Source: Xestospongia bergquistia
Lineage: Eukaryota; Porifera; Demospongiae; Haplosclerida; Petrosiidae
Assembly (NCBI GenBank): GCA_963965975.1
Contig: OZ014423.1
Coordinates: forward strand, 310,001-374,000
Direction of reading: 5' to 3'
Length of the DNA: 64,000 nucleotides
Position numbers and translations under genes: made by a program. Of the stretch, positions 20,252 through 32,776 are shown piece after piece. Below the pieces are notes generated by a model. It did not search any database, was not told where the DNA came from, and saw only the letters and a list, made by a program, of their open reading frames with translations. The first letter of the stretch is position 1, and each line of letters begins with the position of its first letter.

Positions 20252-21728
20252 TTATATTATATGTTTATTATAAATTTTTGTTCTCTTTCTAAGTCTTAAA
20301 GTTACCATGGCAACAAGGACTAGTAAAGTGCACAGACATATGATAATGCACACAAGTGGGTGGAGACTCCACCATAAAGCTACAACCTGTCATGTGATAG
20401 TCATGTGGTTAAATATTAATAAAATAATTATACCTGTTTTAAACTGACTTGATTGTGTTCGTGTACTTTTGTCAGTTCAGCAGTTACTGTTGTCAAATGT
20501 TTTAATGTACAATGTGATGTTAATTCTACTGAAAAACTGCCCCGACTTTCATCAACACCATGGCAACCTAAACAATATGCATTATTCTCTTATCAATACC
20601 ACCATTGTACCATTAGACCAATCCATTGTCATTGTACAATTAGACCAATTCATTGTCATTGTACCATTAGACCAATCCATTGTCATTGTACAATTAGACC
20701 AATCCATTGTCATTGTACAATTAGACCAATCCATTGTCATTGTACCATTAGACCAATCCATTGTCATTGTACAATTAGACCAATCCTTTGTCATTGTACA
20801 ATTAGACCAATCCATTGTCATTGTACAATTAGACCAATTCATTGTCATTGTACCATTAGACCAGTCTACCACTCACTCATTAAACCATTGCAATTACTAA
20901 CCATGTGTCCATACTGGTGCGAGAATAGAGAGAGTTAAAGTATCAGGTAGATAAGTTGTACCAAGTAATGGTAATAGAAGAAAAAAGAGGAATCTTTCCC
21001 ACAAGTTTATATGCTGTAAAGAACAATGTCATTAACTGAATTTATTAATAAATATGACATACTTGTCTTGTGTTACCAGCTATAACTAAATCTGATTGAC
21101 CCTGTAAAACAGGTTTGACAAGTTGTGAAACAGTTGAATCATACGATGTAAGATTAGCTCCTATTAGCTAAACACAATATCATTTACATTGTAATTCATA
21201 CTTACTAATATAACACTAAAATGTGCTTTAGAAAATGCTAATGAGCAACTTTGATGTGTTATAATTTCAGTATGGTGGTGACGGAAATTAGAAGAGAAAA
21301 GTGAAGCAACTTTTTGACGAATATTACGTGATTGAGGTGGTAAAACCACAATTGTTTCGTGCTCTAACTTCATACTAGAAAATGCTAAATAAATACAATA
21401 GTCTTGTTTCTAAACCTAGGTACAGGGCCTAGATGTAGGGTAATATGCTTTTACCTTTCTGTAAATTATTTTCAGCTGCTACAAGTTGTGTTGGTGATGT
21501 CTGAACAAAACACAATATCACTGACACTTTCTGTTGATGTTCTTGAGGAAAAATGGTTACCACTGTTGAGGGGGTGTGGCTGAAGAAAAATATGAACAGC
21601 ATGACAAGAAGACCAACTGTGCTCTGTGAGAGAGAGAGAAGCAATTAAGATGACAGTAGTAGAGAGAAACCAACTGTTATTAAAGTGAACAAACGGCATC
21701 TATTCATCTGTAGTATCATCGTTTCCAT
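20252..21728 (-). CDS. Two-TM membrane protein, unrecognised (possibly PIGS-like)
   Basis: Six or seven minus-strand exons join in consistent phase to a protein of about 330 residues. It has a short N-terminus (METMILQMNRCRLFTLIT), a TM helix (STVGLLVMLFIFFF), a lumenal-type region with blocks KVSVILCFVQTSPTQL, SSMKLEHETIVVLPPQSRN and LTSYDSTVSQLVKPVLQ, a mid hydrophobic stretch (LWERFLFFLLLPLLG), then LKHLTTVTAELTKV, a C-terminal TM (HPLVCIIICLCTLLVLVAMV) and a basic tail (RLRKRTKIYNKHII). Topology and some blocks recall PIG-S of the GPI transamidase, but the protein is shorter and the match is weak, so I leave it unnamed. The 27-bp minisatellite lies in one intron (about 20579-20895). The splice CAT G|gttagt...ttgataag|AGAAT restores frame across it. 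Divergent from the RIMBP-like gene (112 bp). Confidence 0.55.
20605..20868. repeat. 27-bp minisatellite, about 10 copies, intronic
   Basis: The unit contains ATTAGACCAATCCATTGTC with the variant CAATTA/CCATTA. Because 27 is divisible by three, three frames stay open (two plus, one minus). The flanking splice sites of the minus-strand gene place it inside an intron. Confidence 0.9.
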
Positions 21729-21840
21729 GTACCCATGTGACCGAGAGAATGGGTGTGTCTTTAGTGCCATGAAAAGGGTTAAAAATTTAGTTGCGCAGCA
21801 GACAAAAAAGTGGGCGTATCTCGAGTAGCTCCACCAAGCG
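21729..21840. promoter_or_regulatory. Bidirectional promoter, two-TM gene/RIMBP-like
   Basis: 112 bp between divergent start codons, with GTTGCGCAGCAG and GTGGGCGTATC words. No TATA box is obvious. Called from position only. Confidence 0.45.
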
Positions 21841-24800
21841 ATGGCAGAGAGATTGGTGGAAGAACAAAGAGAACACATTCGGCAGTTGAAAAGAGAGTTA
21901 GAAGAGGAAAGAAACATAGTAAAAAATGTTCGACATGAGAAGGTCACTTTAAACTAAGATATTGTAATATAAATATATATTTCTTTGTTTCTATAGACAC
22001 GTGAAGTTAAAGGAATGAGAGATGAAATGGAAGCTAAACATGCAGCAGAAAAAGAGGAGATGAAGCAGAAACTTCAACAACAAATGCAAACAGACACAAA
22101 TGTAATAGAATTATGTCTCTTTTGATATAGTGGACCTCTCTTCTTTTCTACAGAGTAAGCTGGAAAGCCAACAAAGAGATTATGAGAGCCAAATTGCAAC
22201 TTTAAAGAAAACTCATTCAACTGAGTTGCAGTCACAATTGAAGAAATGTGAAAGAGAAAAGAGAGAAATGGAAGACAATTTAAGAGAATCAATTGAAAGA
22301 AAGGTAACTGATGTTTCATTCAGTCATTTCTATTCATCCATTAATTTTAACTACATGTTCATCCATTTCATCTCCTCATTATTGTAGATAAAACAAGAAA
22401 TGGAATTGTTTTATGAGTCAGAGAAAAATAAACTAATACAAGAAACATTTCAAGCTCATAATAAAATGATACAACTTGAAGAAAACAATAAAAATTTACA
22501 ATTGGAAAACAGAACTTTGAAGAACAACCTTCAGTAAGTACCGTATACCAATGCTGGTTGCCATAGTGATATTATTCAGATCTCAAGACAAAGACCATCA
22601 AAAAGAAATTGCTCAATTAAACAAACAAGCTAGAACAGACAGTCAAAAACAAGTAAAATTTTGACACTCTTAGAATACATAACACAAATGTCTTTAGGTT
22701 GATGAGTTAAGAGAAAAGGACAGACAGCTTCAAGAAAAGGAGAAAGAGTTAGCTGATCTTCAACGCAAGTGTGCACAACTAGAAGCTACCCGAGACAAAC
22801 TGAACTTTGACTTAGATTTACAAAGAAAAGCAAACACTCCATTTAATGTTCACAGATCAACTCCAGTTTCTACACATAAAGAAGAGATGAGTCCTTCAAG
22901 TAAAGAAGAGATAGAAGAGGAAAATTACCCTGCTTCTCCAACTAAGGTAATTATTTTGAATTGACTTAACAAAGTTAGGAAGTCATTTGACCTTAGTCTA
23001 TACGTGAAGAAGAGCTATTAATGAAGAACAGTGAGTTAGGTTTCCTTGTTAAAAAACTCCGTGACGAAACACAAAAAATGAAAACTGATAAAGCCAAACT
23101 CGTCAGTCCAAAATTGCTATATGAAGTAACAAAATATCTCTGTCTCTTACTAGGAAGGAAAAGTGAATGCAATTGGAGGAGAAATTGAAACTCTGAGAAA
23201 CAGACATAGGGATAATATGCGTAAAATTCATGACTTACACAATTCACTAAGTGTCAAAGAAAAGAAAGTGATAAAAATCAATGATGAGAACAAAGAACTG
23301 GTAAATACCATAACATTTTTATTATTGTCTAAGTTTGTCTGTACAGAGATCAAGTAAGGAACAGTTGGAGAAACAACTAGTTATAGAACATGACAGTCAA
23401 AAATCTAAGGACAGAAAAGTAAGAAGATATCTGTCAATGATTTTTAAAGACTGTGCATGTTTATTATTAGAAGATTGTTGAACTGCAAAAGCTGCGTACT
23501 CAATTACAAGAAAAAGAAAAAGAAATACAATCACTAAAGGAACAGATGATGCATCACAGAGAAGACCATAAGAAAGTTGAGCATGAAATACAGACAATGA
23601 AGAAAGAAAAAATGGATACCAAAACAGTTCAAATTAGTCCAACAGTAAATAATTGTTATTCCATTTATAATTATTTAAATCAATGTTTTAGAAGAAGACA
23701 CCTGAGTCTGCTTTGATAGCCAAACGAATATCTGATCACAAAAAACGAGTTGAACTAGAACAGAAAGTGGAGGAACTGGTAAATCAAGTTATTAAAACCT
23801 GTTTTATATGTTAATTATTATAATTTAGACTACTAAATTAGAAGATGCTAATCGCAATAAAGCTCGACTAACTCAGAGAGTAAGTGATTTGGATGCTTCA
23901 CTAAAGAGAAGAGACAAGCAGATGAAAGCTTTGTCAGATGAAAACTATAAACTGGTACAATATTTAATGTAATTATAATATTATATTTATTATATTTTTG
24001 TGTAGAAGTCTTCTAATCAGTTACTAGAAGAGTCTCGGGACAGAAAGTATGAAGAGCTCATGGATCAATGGAGAACTAGTCATAATGACTTGGACAGAGC
24101 TCATGCTCAAATCAACAAACTACAACAGAAGAATTCTGTAAATTTGTATAATTATATTATTTATTTATTTATTAATAATTATTTATTTCAGAGCCTTCAT
24201 GAACGAGTTATAGAGTTAGAGAGAACAACACCTTCTCCTCCTCTCATATCTGTTACACCTACTTCATCATCACCACCTCCTGCGCCAACATCACCACGTC
24301 ATCCTTCACCCTCACCTACATCACCACCTCTTGTGATGGTATCTGACACTCCACCATCACCATTGTCACAAGTGTCACATTATCCACCTCGCAGCATCTC
24401 TCCTTTCAGTTACGAAGGTATTACTGACAAATATAGTGATTATAGTTTCACAAGTTCACTTTTTAGAAGATCAATTTGGTAGTCAATGGTCATTAGCTAG
24501 TAATGAGAGTATAATGAAGGAGCAAATAGAACAGCTGGAATATGACAGAGATGAAATTACTATCAAATATGATGAGATGAAAGTAAATGATGAGAGGTAT
24601 TGATTGATATGAATAATTTATGATTTGTAGAAGGAATATGGTCGTATGAAAGGTTTGTACAATACTCTACAAGAAAGGTACAAATCATTGTTAGGAAGAT
24701 GTAGGAATATACAAACTAAATATCAATTGGTGAGTTGTTAATCTTTTAAATAAAGTTATATATATTATCTGTAGACTCAACAAGAAAGACTTCAAATGGA

Positions 24801-27800
24801 AAAAGAATTGGGTCGAATGCAACTTGAACTTGAATCAGAATATGACGTAGAAAGAGAAAAGAATTTGAGAGAGCAACTAAAAATTAGTTGGCTTAAAATT
24901 GCTGAATTACACAAGAAAATTGAGGAACATGTAAGAATTAATTTAATTTTGTAAAATTAATATTATTAATATTATTTTTCTAACAGGAAAATAAAGAGAA
25001 ACATTCTGAGAACAAAGATGTCAAGATAGACGAGTTAAAGGAGACAATAACTCAATTAGAACAACAACTCAATCAACAGGTTTGATGTATAACTCACTGA
25101 ACATAATTCAAAATAGAAATATTTAACAGGAAGATCAATTAAGTATATCTCAGTCTCTGCTGGCTCAAAATGAAGTTGTAATGAAAGAGAAATTGCAACA
25201 TGTCGTGCAACTTGAAAAGAAGATAGCTGAGAAGGAGGGTCAGTTAGAAGGAGAAAGAGCAATCATATCAGCACTTCAGCAACAACAATATGAATTGAGA
25301 GAAGGTGAATAATTCATGTTGCAACTAGTCGTGTACTCATTTCCTTCCTTTTATAGAAACTAGACATGACACCTCTAGTGTTCTCTCCTCTCCTCCTCAG
25401 CATCATTCACCTCTACCATCCTCTGCCCTTAAACCCCACCTACAGGACTGTCTTCAATCTGCTCAAGGTCTCCTGTCAGAGATTCATAAAGTTGTTAAAA
25501 CAAAAGAGACAGGTAAATGAACAATGTAACTTCAAAAACTGTCATTTATTTAATAACAGCATCAACAACTGATTCCTGTGAATATTTAACTGAACAATTA
25601 AAAGGAATACTAGATGAAGCACAGAATATATTGCAGAGTCAGCATTCTTCACCAAGGAAAGAAGAAACAGATGGTATATGATGTATTGTAGTGATAATAA
25701 AAATAATTATTTCTGTATGTAGCACCATCTGAATTAACTAGCAGTGGTGGACTCAGAGTTAGTGGAAATGAAAAATTTCAACAATGGCTAGCTCAGTTTC
25801 AAAATGAGAGGGGATCTCTGAAATCAAAGGTAGTCATTAATAAGATAGATAATTGCTAATAATTAAGTTCACTCTTTAAGATCACTGAACTTGAAGGAAG
25901 GCTCTTGCAGGGATCTCGACGAGTAATGGAACTACAAGGATTAGTTGGTGAACTAGAAGGACGTCTCTCAACTGAACAAAATTTACATACCTCTATTTTG
26001 GGAGAGAAAGATGAACAGATTACCATCCTGTCTCAAATCATACAGTCACAGCAACAGAAGGTACCACCACAAGTTCTGCTAACTTTTGGACAACAGATTA
26101 GACAAGCTTTTCTAAGTGTGACAGAAGCTATTGACAGCAAAAATATTGATAGCATTAGAAAAGAAGTAGCAGAACTTGAAAAACTTGTTAACCAGTTCCT
26201 TCGTTTGGTATACGGAATGCCTGATTACAAAGAAGGGGCCACTGTTTCCCAACATAGAGAATCAACTCCTTCATCATCTTTCACTGATAAAGTAATAACA
26301 AAATACATTATTAATAACATTTTTATTTTATTCTATTGTAGTTGATTTTGTCACCAGTCACTAGTTTTTCACCAACAAGACCATTATCTCAAGATCATCT
26401 ACCCTCGCCAACCTCCAGACCAATATCTGAAGGCCATCTATCTTTGCTACCAGGTCATACATCTTCACTACCCTCCAGACCAATGTCTGAAGGCCATCTA
26501 TCTTTACCACCAGGTCATATGTCCTCGCCACCCTCTAGACCTATATCAGAAGATCGTCTATCTTCGCCACCAGGTCATGTGTCCTCACCACCCTCCAGAC
26601 CTATATCAGAAGGCCATCTGTCTTCGCCACCAGGTCATATGTCACCGCCACCCTCCAGACCTATATCAGAAGGCCATCTGTCTTCGCCACCAGGTCATAT
26701 GTCCTCGCCACCCTCCAGACCTATATCAGAAGGCCATCTGTCTTCGCCACCAGGTCATATGTCCTCGCCACCCTCTAGACCTATATCAGAAGGCCATCTG
26801 TATTTGCCACCGAGTCATATGTCCTCGCCACCTTCCAGACCTATATCAGAAGGCCATCTGTCTTCTCCACCAAGTCATATGTCCTCGCCACCCTCTAGAC
26901 CTATATCAGAAGGCCATCTGTCTTCGCCACCAGGTCATATGTCCTTGCCACCCTCCAGACCTATATCAGAAGGCCATCTGTCTTCGCCACCAGGTCATAT
27001 GTCCTCGCCACCCTCTAGACCTATATCAGAAGGCCATCTGTCTTCGCCACCAGGTCATATGTCCTCACAACCCTCTAGACCTATATCAGAAGGCCATCTG
27101 TCTTCGCCACCAGGTCATATGTCTTCGCAACCCTCCAGACCTGTATCTGAAGACTGTGATCTATCTCTTTCTCCATCTCCTGTTAAAATTATACCATTAT
27201 CTAGTTATTCCTCTCCCATTCGAACATCAATATCAATGGTAGATAATATTATAGACCAATCAAATACAGGTGGGAACATTCCACGTCTTTTTGTGACTTT
27301 ATTTGACTACAATCCTGACTCATTATGTTCAACTGGTCATCCTGAGAGGGAACTCAATGTCCATACAGGTAACACATATACTCTAATTATCAGACTACAT
27401 GAAAACATTTCTCCATTTATTAATGCACTATATTTTCAGGTGATGTCATAGCAGTTATCAGCAATATGGACTCTGCTGGGTACTATACTGCAGTATTTGA
27501 AGGGAGATGTGGTCTTGTACCAGCTTCCTTTGTACAAGAAATCCAAATGAGTGATAAAGATGCATTACATCGCCTACTTAATCAGGTAGGTGGAGTTCAT
27601 CTACAAAAGTACATGCACATGTATTGTCTGCAGAGCCTGTCGTGTTCTCCTAGCCTTATGGGTAGTGAGATTGATATTTGTCCTGTTGGCCGTAAAGCTC
27701 CATCTACTAAGAGCCAATCAACAGAAGCGTTGCCTGCTCACATAGGTACTTAAATAAATAACTCCTTAATCTAGCACTGATATCTCTTCTAGCTCAACCT

Positions 27801-28640
27801 GCCCCTCCCACAAACTTTCATGTGGAACAATCAGTTGGAAATGACACTCTCCTCATTGCATGGAAACCTCCCTCATTAGATGAAAATGGGCGGAGCAATG
27901 GTTGTAACATAACAGGCTATAGCATTTTTTGTGATGGCTTCCATAAAGTTGAGATCATTCAACCAACAGATAACCATGTGATCCTAGAGGGTATCAACCC
28001 ATATGAACCCCATACTCTTAGTATTTGTACAACCAGTAAAGAGGGACCCTCTTCTGAATTAGCTACCTTACAATACATGGGACATATCCCTATCCCATTA
28101 AGGACAAGGGTAGCAGAGGTACATGTACATAATTACATGTATGATAATGTATTGTACATATATAGATAAAACAGAGCACCAGTGCAAGAAGTTCCACTGA
28201 TTCTGAACTCTTAAAGACTAAGGTATGAATGTCACATGACTCGTCATGTGACATATAATACATTGTTCCTCTAGTTAATGAAGGCTCTTTACAACTATGT
28301 ACCAGCTGATGACTCGCCTAATCCCCAGCCTGAATTGGAATTGGGGTTTGAAAAAGGACAAGTATTAACCATATATGGAGATATGGTATGTATGTAGCTC
28401 CTATAATCATCAGTTTTATCCTTGTTACCATAGCGACAAGATGGGTACTATTATGGAGAATTAGGAGAAAAATGTGGCCTTGTCCCTTCTAATTTTCTCA
28501 TTGATATTGAAACTGAAGACACACCCACAACAGGCACAGGCACACTTCCTCAGTAAGTTCATTACTGATTAAGTAATTAAGTTATATTATTAATTAATAG
28601 AAACTCACAAGATAAAATAATTTATGCTATGTCAAATTAG
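21841..28640 (+). CDS. RIM-binding-protein-like scaffold: coiled coil, SH3, FN3, SH3
   Basis: About 25 exons. The first two thirds are coiled coil, starting MAERLVEEQREHIRQLKREL and continuing to about 26190, broken by a Ser/Pro-rich segment near 24230-24410. Then comes a 20-residue tandem repeat (26400-27150). The SH3 domain follows (LFVTLFDYNPDSLCST..., TGDVIAVISNMDSAGYYTAVF, GLVPASFVQEI), then an FN3 domain (AQPAPPTNFHVEQSV..LLIAWKPP...YEPHTLSICTTSKEGPSSE) and a final SH3 (MKALYNYVPADD...ELGFEKGQVLTIYGDM...GYYYGELGEKCGLVPSNFL). The SH3 with a CST/HPERELNVHTGD insert, followed by FN3 and SH3, is the layout of RIMBP/TSPOAP1, which tethers channels and RIM at synapses in bilaterians. The last exon (about 28601-28640) ends YAMSN. 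A RIMBP-like protein in an animal without synapses is of evolutionary interest. Confidence 0.8.
26400..27150 (+). repeat. 60-bp coding minisatellite, about 12 copies (20-residue unit)
   Basis: Within one long exon of the RIMBP-like gene, a 60-bp unit encodes SRPISEGHLSSPPGHM followed by SSPP. Several neighbouring copies differ by only one or two bases, so the array is recent and probably variable in length. Frame is kept because the unit is a multiple of three. A second plus frame is also open, but it lacks start and splice context. Confidence 0.95.
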
Positions 28641-28871
28641 AAATATAGTAATCATTTAAAAAGTAGTAGATGAATTTATTATTATAAATAAATAACACAA
28701 TAATTTATTTCTATATTTTTAGTTGCCCTATTTTTTATTATGTTTTCTTCTTTGTTTTGTCAAAAAGTTTGCTAGATTGTTAAAATTATCATGTGCTTTG
28801 TGTTTTGTTTTGCTATTCCATTTACGCTCAAACCTAATTACATTGTTAATAATTAATTACCACAAGATAAC

Positions 28872-30973
28872 TCACTTTCTATTGAGGTACCTATCATTAT
28901 TATACTGATGACCAAATATAGAAGGTAGTGGTCTAATTATAGGGGGATTCTCCCAGATAGGTCGTCGATCAGACTTAGACTGCAATGAGAGACTAATGAC
29001 TTTCTCTATATCTTCCTGTAATAATTTGGCATCATTAAGAGCTGGAAAATCCTCCGGATAACGTTGACTAGAATAAATGTGCTTACTAAACTACAACCTG
29101 ACCACACCTACTTACTTTAGCCACAGATAAAGATCAAGTGCTTCATGCGAGTCTTCCCACAAGATCATCTTTTGTGACGAACGAGGAAATGGAAGGGGCC
29201 ACTTGAGGATGCGACGTAGCAATGAACTTTTGAGTGATATACCTTGACTAAAATAACTGGCATACTATGATAAAGTAGATAACTAGTGGGTGTGGTTTGG
29301 AACTTGGTACCTGTTTTAAAATATATTTGATGAATTCATTGTTCATATTAACTGGAGCAATAGAAAAAGTGTAAGCATCTTTTAGTGGTAAATTATAGGA
29401 TGAAATCAACTGTGAAATGGTCTAAGAGAGAAATAATAATTATGTGATTCAATTAATAAACCACACCCACTATCCAATTTTCCAATGCTGTTTTGCAAAG
29501 AAAAAAATTATTGTCTAATTTTGTTGTCATCATAAAGGCATTCTGTAATTTAACAATCAGATGATTGTCACATGATAATCACATGATAACCTTACCAATA
29601 ACTCGTGAAGTTTTAGATCTGGTAGATATTTTGATAACAAGTTAATTTGTTCATAAACAGGAGTAACGCCAGCTTTCTGAGGAGATAGGTAAATAAGAAC
29701 GAAACTATTTAAATATCTACCTTAATATCATCAACAGGAGAGTTAAGTAGACTGTGAAACATTGGTTGATCATCAGGGAGAAATCTACATTGAAAAGTTT
29801 ATAAGTGTTAGCCCACATTCTGGGTACTTACGTGGTCACTTCTCCTCTGGGATAGTCTTTACCATAGCGACCAGCTCGTCCAGCTATTTGCTTGAGGTGT
29901 GAGGGAGTAAGATAGCCTGTCTTTTTCTTTATTGTATAAAATATAATACGTTTTATGTTCCTATATAAATGGACAGATGGCTACATGATACCAGTACAAA
30001 CAAATACTATAAAATGGACAAATGATAGTTGTATTAGATTACATGATATAAATAAATAGACAGACTTACAAATTTAACCCCATACCAATAGCATCAGTTG
30101 CTACCATTACTTTAACTTGTGACTTAGATGAATTAAATAACTTTGCTTGAAGATGTCTATTAGCTATAACACATTAATTAATAATGTAGTATCATTGTTA
30201 TATACCAGATGGTAGACCACCATAGATTATAGCACAATGCTGACGTGTAGCCTGCTCAATTTTTCTCTTAATTCGAAATAAAGCTGGTCTTGAAAATGCA
30301 ACTACACAATCTCCTGGTTTGATGGCACTGTACTTGTTGTCTAGACTACGAGAGAGAGGTTCTAAAGGTGAGAGTCTATCGTAGTGTTTTACCTAGTAAT
30401 TAATGTAACCATGGTGATAATCAATTAATATAACTAACTTCTATTGTGTCATTAGTAGTTTCAATCAGTCGTTGTATTAATGGTATTACAGTAGTTTCAC
30501 CACATAAGTGTATCTCTTTAGCAGGAACTCCTATAAATAAAATAAAATATAAATGGATCAATAGTATATAAATGGATCAATAGTGTACATATATAAATGG
30601 ATCAATAGTGTACATATATAAATGGATCAATAGTGTACATATATAAATGGATCAATAGTATATAAATGGATCAATAGTATACATATATAAATGGATCAAT
30701 AGTATATAAATGGATCAATAGTATATAAATGGATCAATAGTATACATATATAAATGGATCAATAGTGTACATATATAAATGGATCAATAGTATATAAATG
30801 GATCAATAGTGTACATATATAAATGGATCAATAGTGTACATATATAAATAGATTGATAGGATATTATTGGAGCTACTACTCGTACCTAATATAGCTCGTG
30901 TCCAAGCTCCACCTCTTTCCTCATCACGGATCATCTGAGCTTCATCTATAACAGCAACATCATCTGTGTATGT

Positions 30974-31006
<33 letters not shown>

Positions 31007-31988
31007 GAAAGGAATTAATCAATACATGAACAACATATCTTACATTGTATTCCAATGTCAGTATTAACCATTTCAACAGTACATGCTAAATGAAGAGCGT
31101 GGTCTTCCTCGCTACCACTAGCATATACTTTCTCCTCTCCAGTAACAAGATCACATGGTACTTTCTATAAAGGGGGTGGAGCTTAAACATTGGACAAAAC
31201 TACTGAAGTACCTTGGAAATACAAAATTGGCAAACTTCAGCTGCTAACATTCTTAATGGAGCACAGTAGATTCCACTATCACTTGAGAGAAAAGATTTAA
31301 GAGCATGGTGGGTTTTGCCAGAATTTGTGGGACCAGCGTGTATAATAAAATGTCTACGCATACATCTAGCAGCTGGATACCTATTGTTAATCACCATGGC
31401 AACAAGATCATGATGTCACTAAATACCACTTAGATGGTGATGTTAAATCTGATATTTTCTTCAATTCAGGGAGAATAGAAACTAATGGAAACTTGTCATG
31501 GGCGTGGTCAATAAAGTGAGGGAAGAGAGCATCAATGTGCTCTTTGCCTTCATGTATTTTTTCAATAGCTGTACGAAGTAATGTGAATTTATTGAGTTTT
31601 TTAGGTCTCTTAATTATAGAGCAGAAACTTTTGAGAACATCATCAAATACATCACCTACGACAAAACTTATTTGAACTGACATACACAAAGTTTATTATA
31701 AGGACCTGTAATGCCTTGTTCAGCAGCTGCTTTCTTCACCTCTGATCGTTGTCTAAATCTTTCACATATTTTTAACAGACGGTCTATCATAATTTTAATC
31801 TATATTACAAATTATGACATCATATACATTACCACTGTGAAGGAATAGCTTGATCTGTTCAGTACTGTCACTAACTTGTTGAATAGCAACGTCAACTTCT
31901 GACATTACATATAAATTATATGTACCATTAATATTACATGTACATCTACTCAGTACCATACATATATATATTTATATATATATATATA

Positions 31989-32064
<76 letters not shown>

Positions 32065-32234
32065 TATATATATATACCTTTTGAATATTGTTGTTGGTAT
32101 AAGTTACCATTCCACCATGTCTGTGTTCCTGTTCTTATATCCACTCTTAATGGCTGCCATATACTCTTAGCAAGTCTGAAGTGTAGTACACAGCGTCTGA
32201 TACATGTCATATTCATTGTAAATAGTACATGCAA
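28872..32234 (-). CDS. SUPV3L1: Mitochondrial ATP-dependent RNA helicase SUV3
   Basis: DExH-like helicase of the mitochondrial degradosome that unwinds RNA for PNPase. Minus-strand exons give an N-terminus rich in Arg and lacking acids ([21 protein letters not shown]), a likely mitochondrial presequence. Next is the Suv3 N-terminal helical region. Motif I is [14 protein letters not shown] (31200-31397 exon), with [15 protein letters not shown] following. Motif II is [16 protein letters not shown] (family usually DEIQ), then GAWTRAILG. Then come IYGGLP and the [17 protein letters not shown] motif VI region (29820-30140), and the C-terminal Suv3 domain ending near 28872. The intron at 30535-30888 holds a minisatellite, an intron near 30966-31043 carries CT on the sense strand, and an intron near 31915-32077 holds (TA)n. 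Divergent with TIMM8, also mitochondrial. Confidence 0.93.
30548..30853. repeat. Minisatellite of 20/25-bp units, about 13 copies, intronic
   Basis: Units built on TATAAATGGATCAATAGT, with or without GTACATA, alternate irregularly within a SUPV3L1 intron. Confidence 0.85.
30973..31008 (-). repeat. (CT)n tract on the sense strand near a 3' splice site
   Basis: GA dinucleotides on the plus strand are CT on the SUPV3L1 sense strand, followed by TTACATACACAG and the exon ATGATGTTGCTG. Confidence 0.85.
31958..32076. repeat. (TA)n low-complexity run
   Basis: TATATA repeats with ATTATA interruptions lie in the first SUPV3L1 intron. They are self-complementary and could extrude a hairpin. Not coding. 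Confidence 0.9.
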
Positions 32235-32358
32235 ACTGTATCCTATTATTTACATTTACGGTAAATATACGGAAACGTTCTAAATTTTGTATAAAAACGT
32301 AACGGAAGAAATAGAACTTTCCGTATACTTAAAATCCACGTGGTAGGGTTATAGAAAG
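32235..32358. promoter_or_regulatory. Bidirectional promoter SUPV3L1/TIMM8 with composite element
   Basis: 124 bp between start codons. It holds ATATACGGAAACGTTCTAAA (about 32265-32284), TTTCCGTATACT (32318-32329) and CCACGTGG (32336-32343). The same words occur in the RPP30/FNTA promoter, with the E-box at the other end. Both genes of this pair are mitochondrial. Confidence 0.6.
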
Positions 32359-32662
32359 ATGTCCTTCAGAAGATCACCAGATACTTCATCAAATAACATT
32401 GATCCAGAACTCCAAAGATTTGTTGAGGTAGAATCCCAAAAGGCTCGTTTCCATGCCAACGTCCATCAATTCACAGGTATATTTATAATTTTTATTATCC
32501 TATTATTGATTTTATTGCCTAGATCTTTGTTGGGATAAATGTATTGATAAGATACCTAATCGCATGGATAGTAAAACAGAGCAATGTTTTGTGAACTGTG
32601 TGGAACGTTTCATGGACACTTCAACATATGTTGTCAATAAATTAAGTACAATGAATAAATAA
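32359..32662 (+). CDS. TIMM8: Small TIM chaperone Tim8
   Basis: Intermembrane-space chaperone that pairs with Tim13 and escorts hydrophobic precursors to TIM22. Two exons encode about 86 residues with the twin CX3C motif, CWDKC and CFVNC, spaced as usual and forming two disulfides. The N-terminal FVEVESQKARFHANVHQFTD and the KIPNRMDSKTEQCF segment are typical of Tim8 rather than Tim9, 10 or 13. Vertebrates have TIMM8A and TIMM8B; this would be the single ancestral type. It shares a promoter with SUPV3L1 and ends 114 bp from the stop of the convergent Abraxas-like gene. Confidence 0.93.
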
Positions 32663-32776
32663 TAAACTCCAATATATTTATTGTAATTATTGTCGTTAGG
32701 GACAATTAGTAATTACTTAATTTATTACACACAATATAACAAAATAAAAATCTAGACAATTTCTAAATAAAACTTA

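Noticed and set aside
20453..20938. Long open frames through the 27-bp array (repeats such as TIRPIHCHC or TMTMDWSNC)
   Set aside because: Unit length divisible by three keeps frames open on both strands. Flanking splice sites put the array in an intron of the minus-strand gene.
23102..23153. A 28-nt intron (23126-23153) in the RIMBP-like gene
   Set aside because: An upstream donor GTCAGT at 23102 gives a more normal 52-nt intron in the same phase, so the ultra-short intron is not needed.
26577..27242. Second open frame through the coding minisatellite (QKAICLRHQVICP type)
   Set aside because: Shadow of the real frame, which continues in phase from the upstream coiled coil into the SH3 domain.
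30548..30853. CRISPR-like array
   Set aside because: Units are contiguous with no unique spacers, and the genome is eukaryotic.
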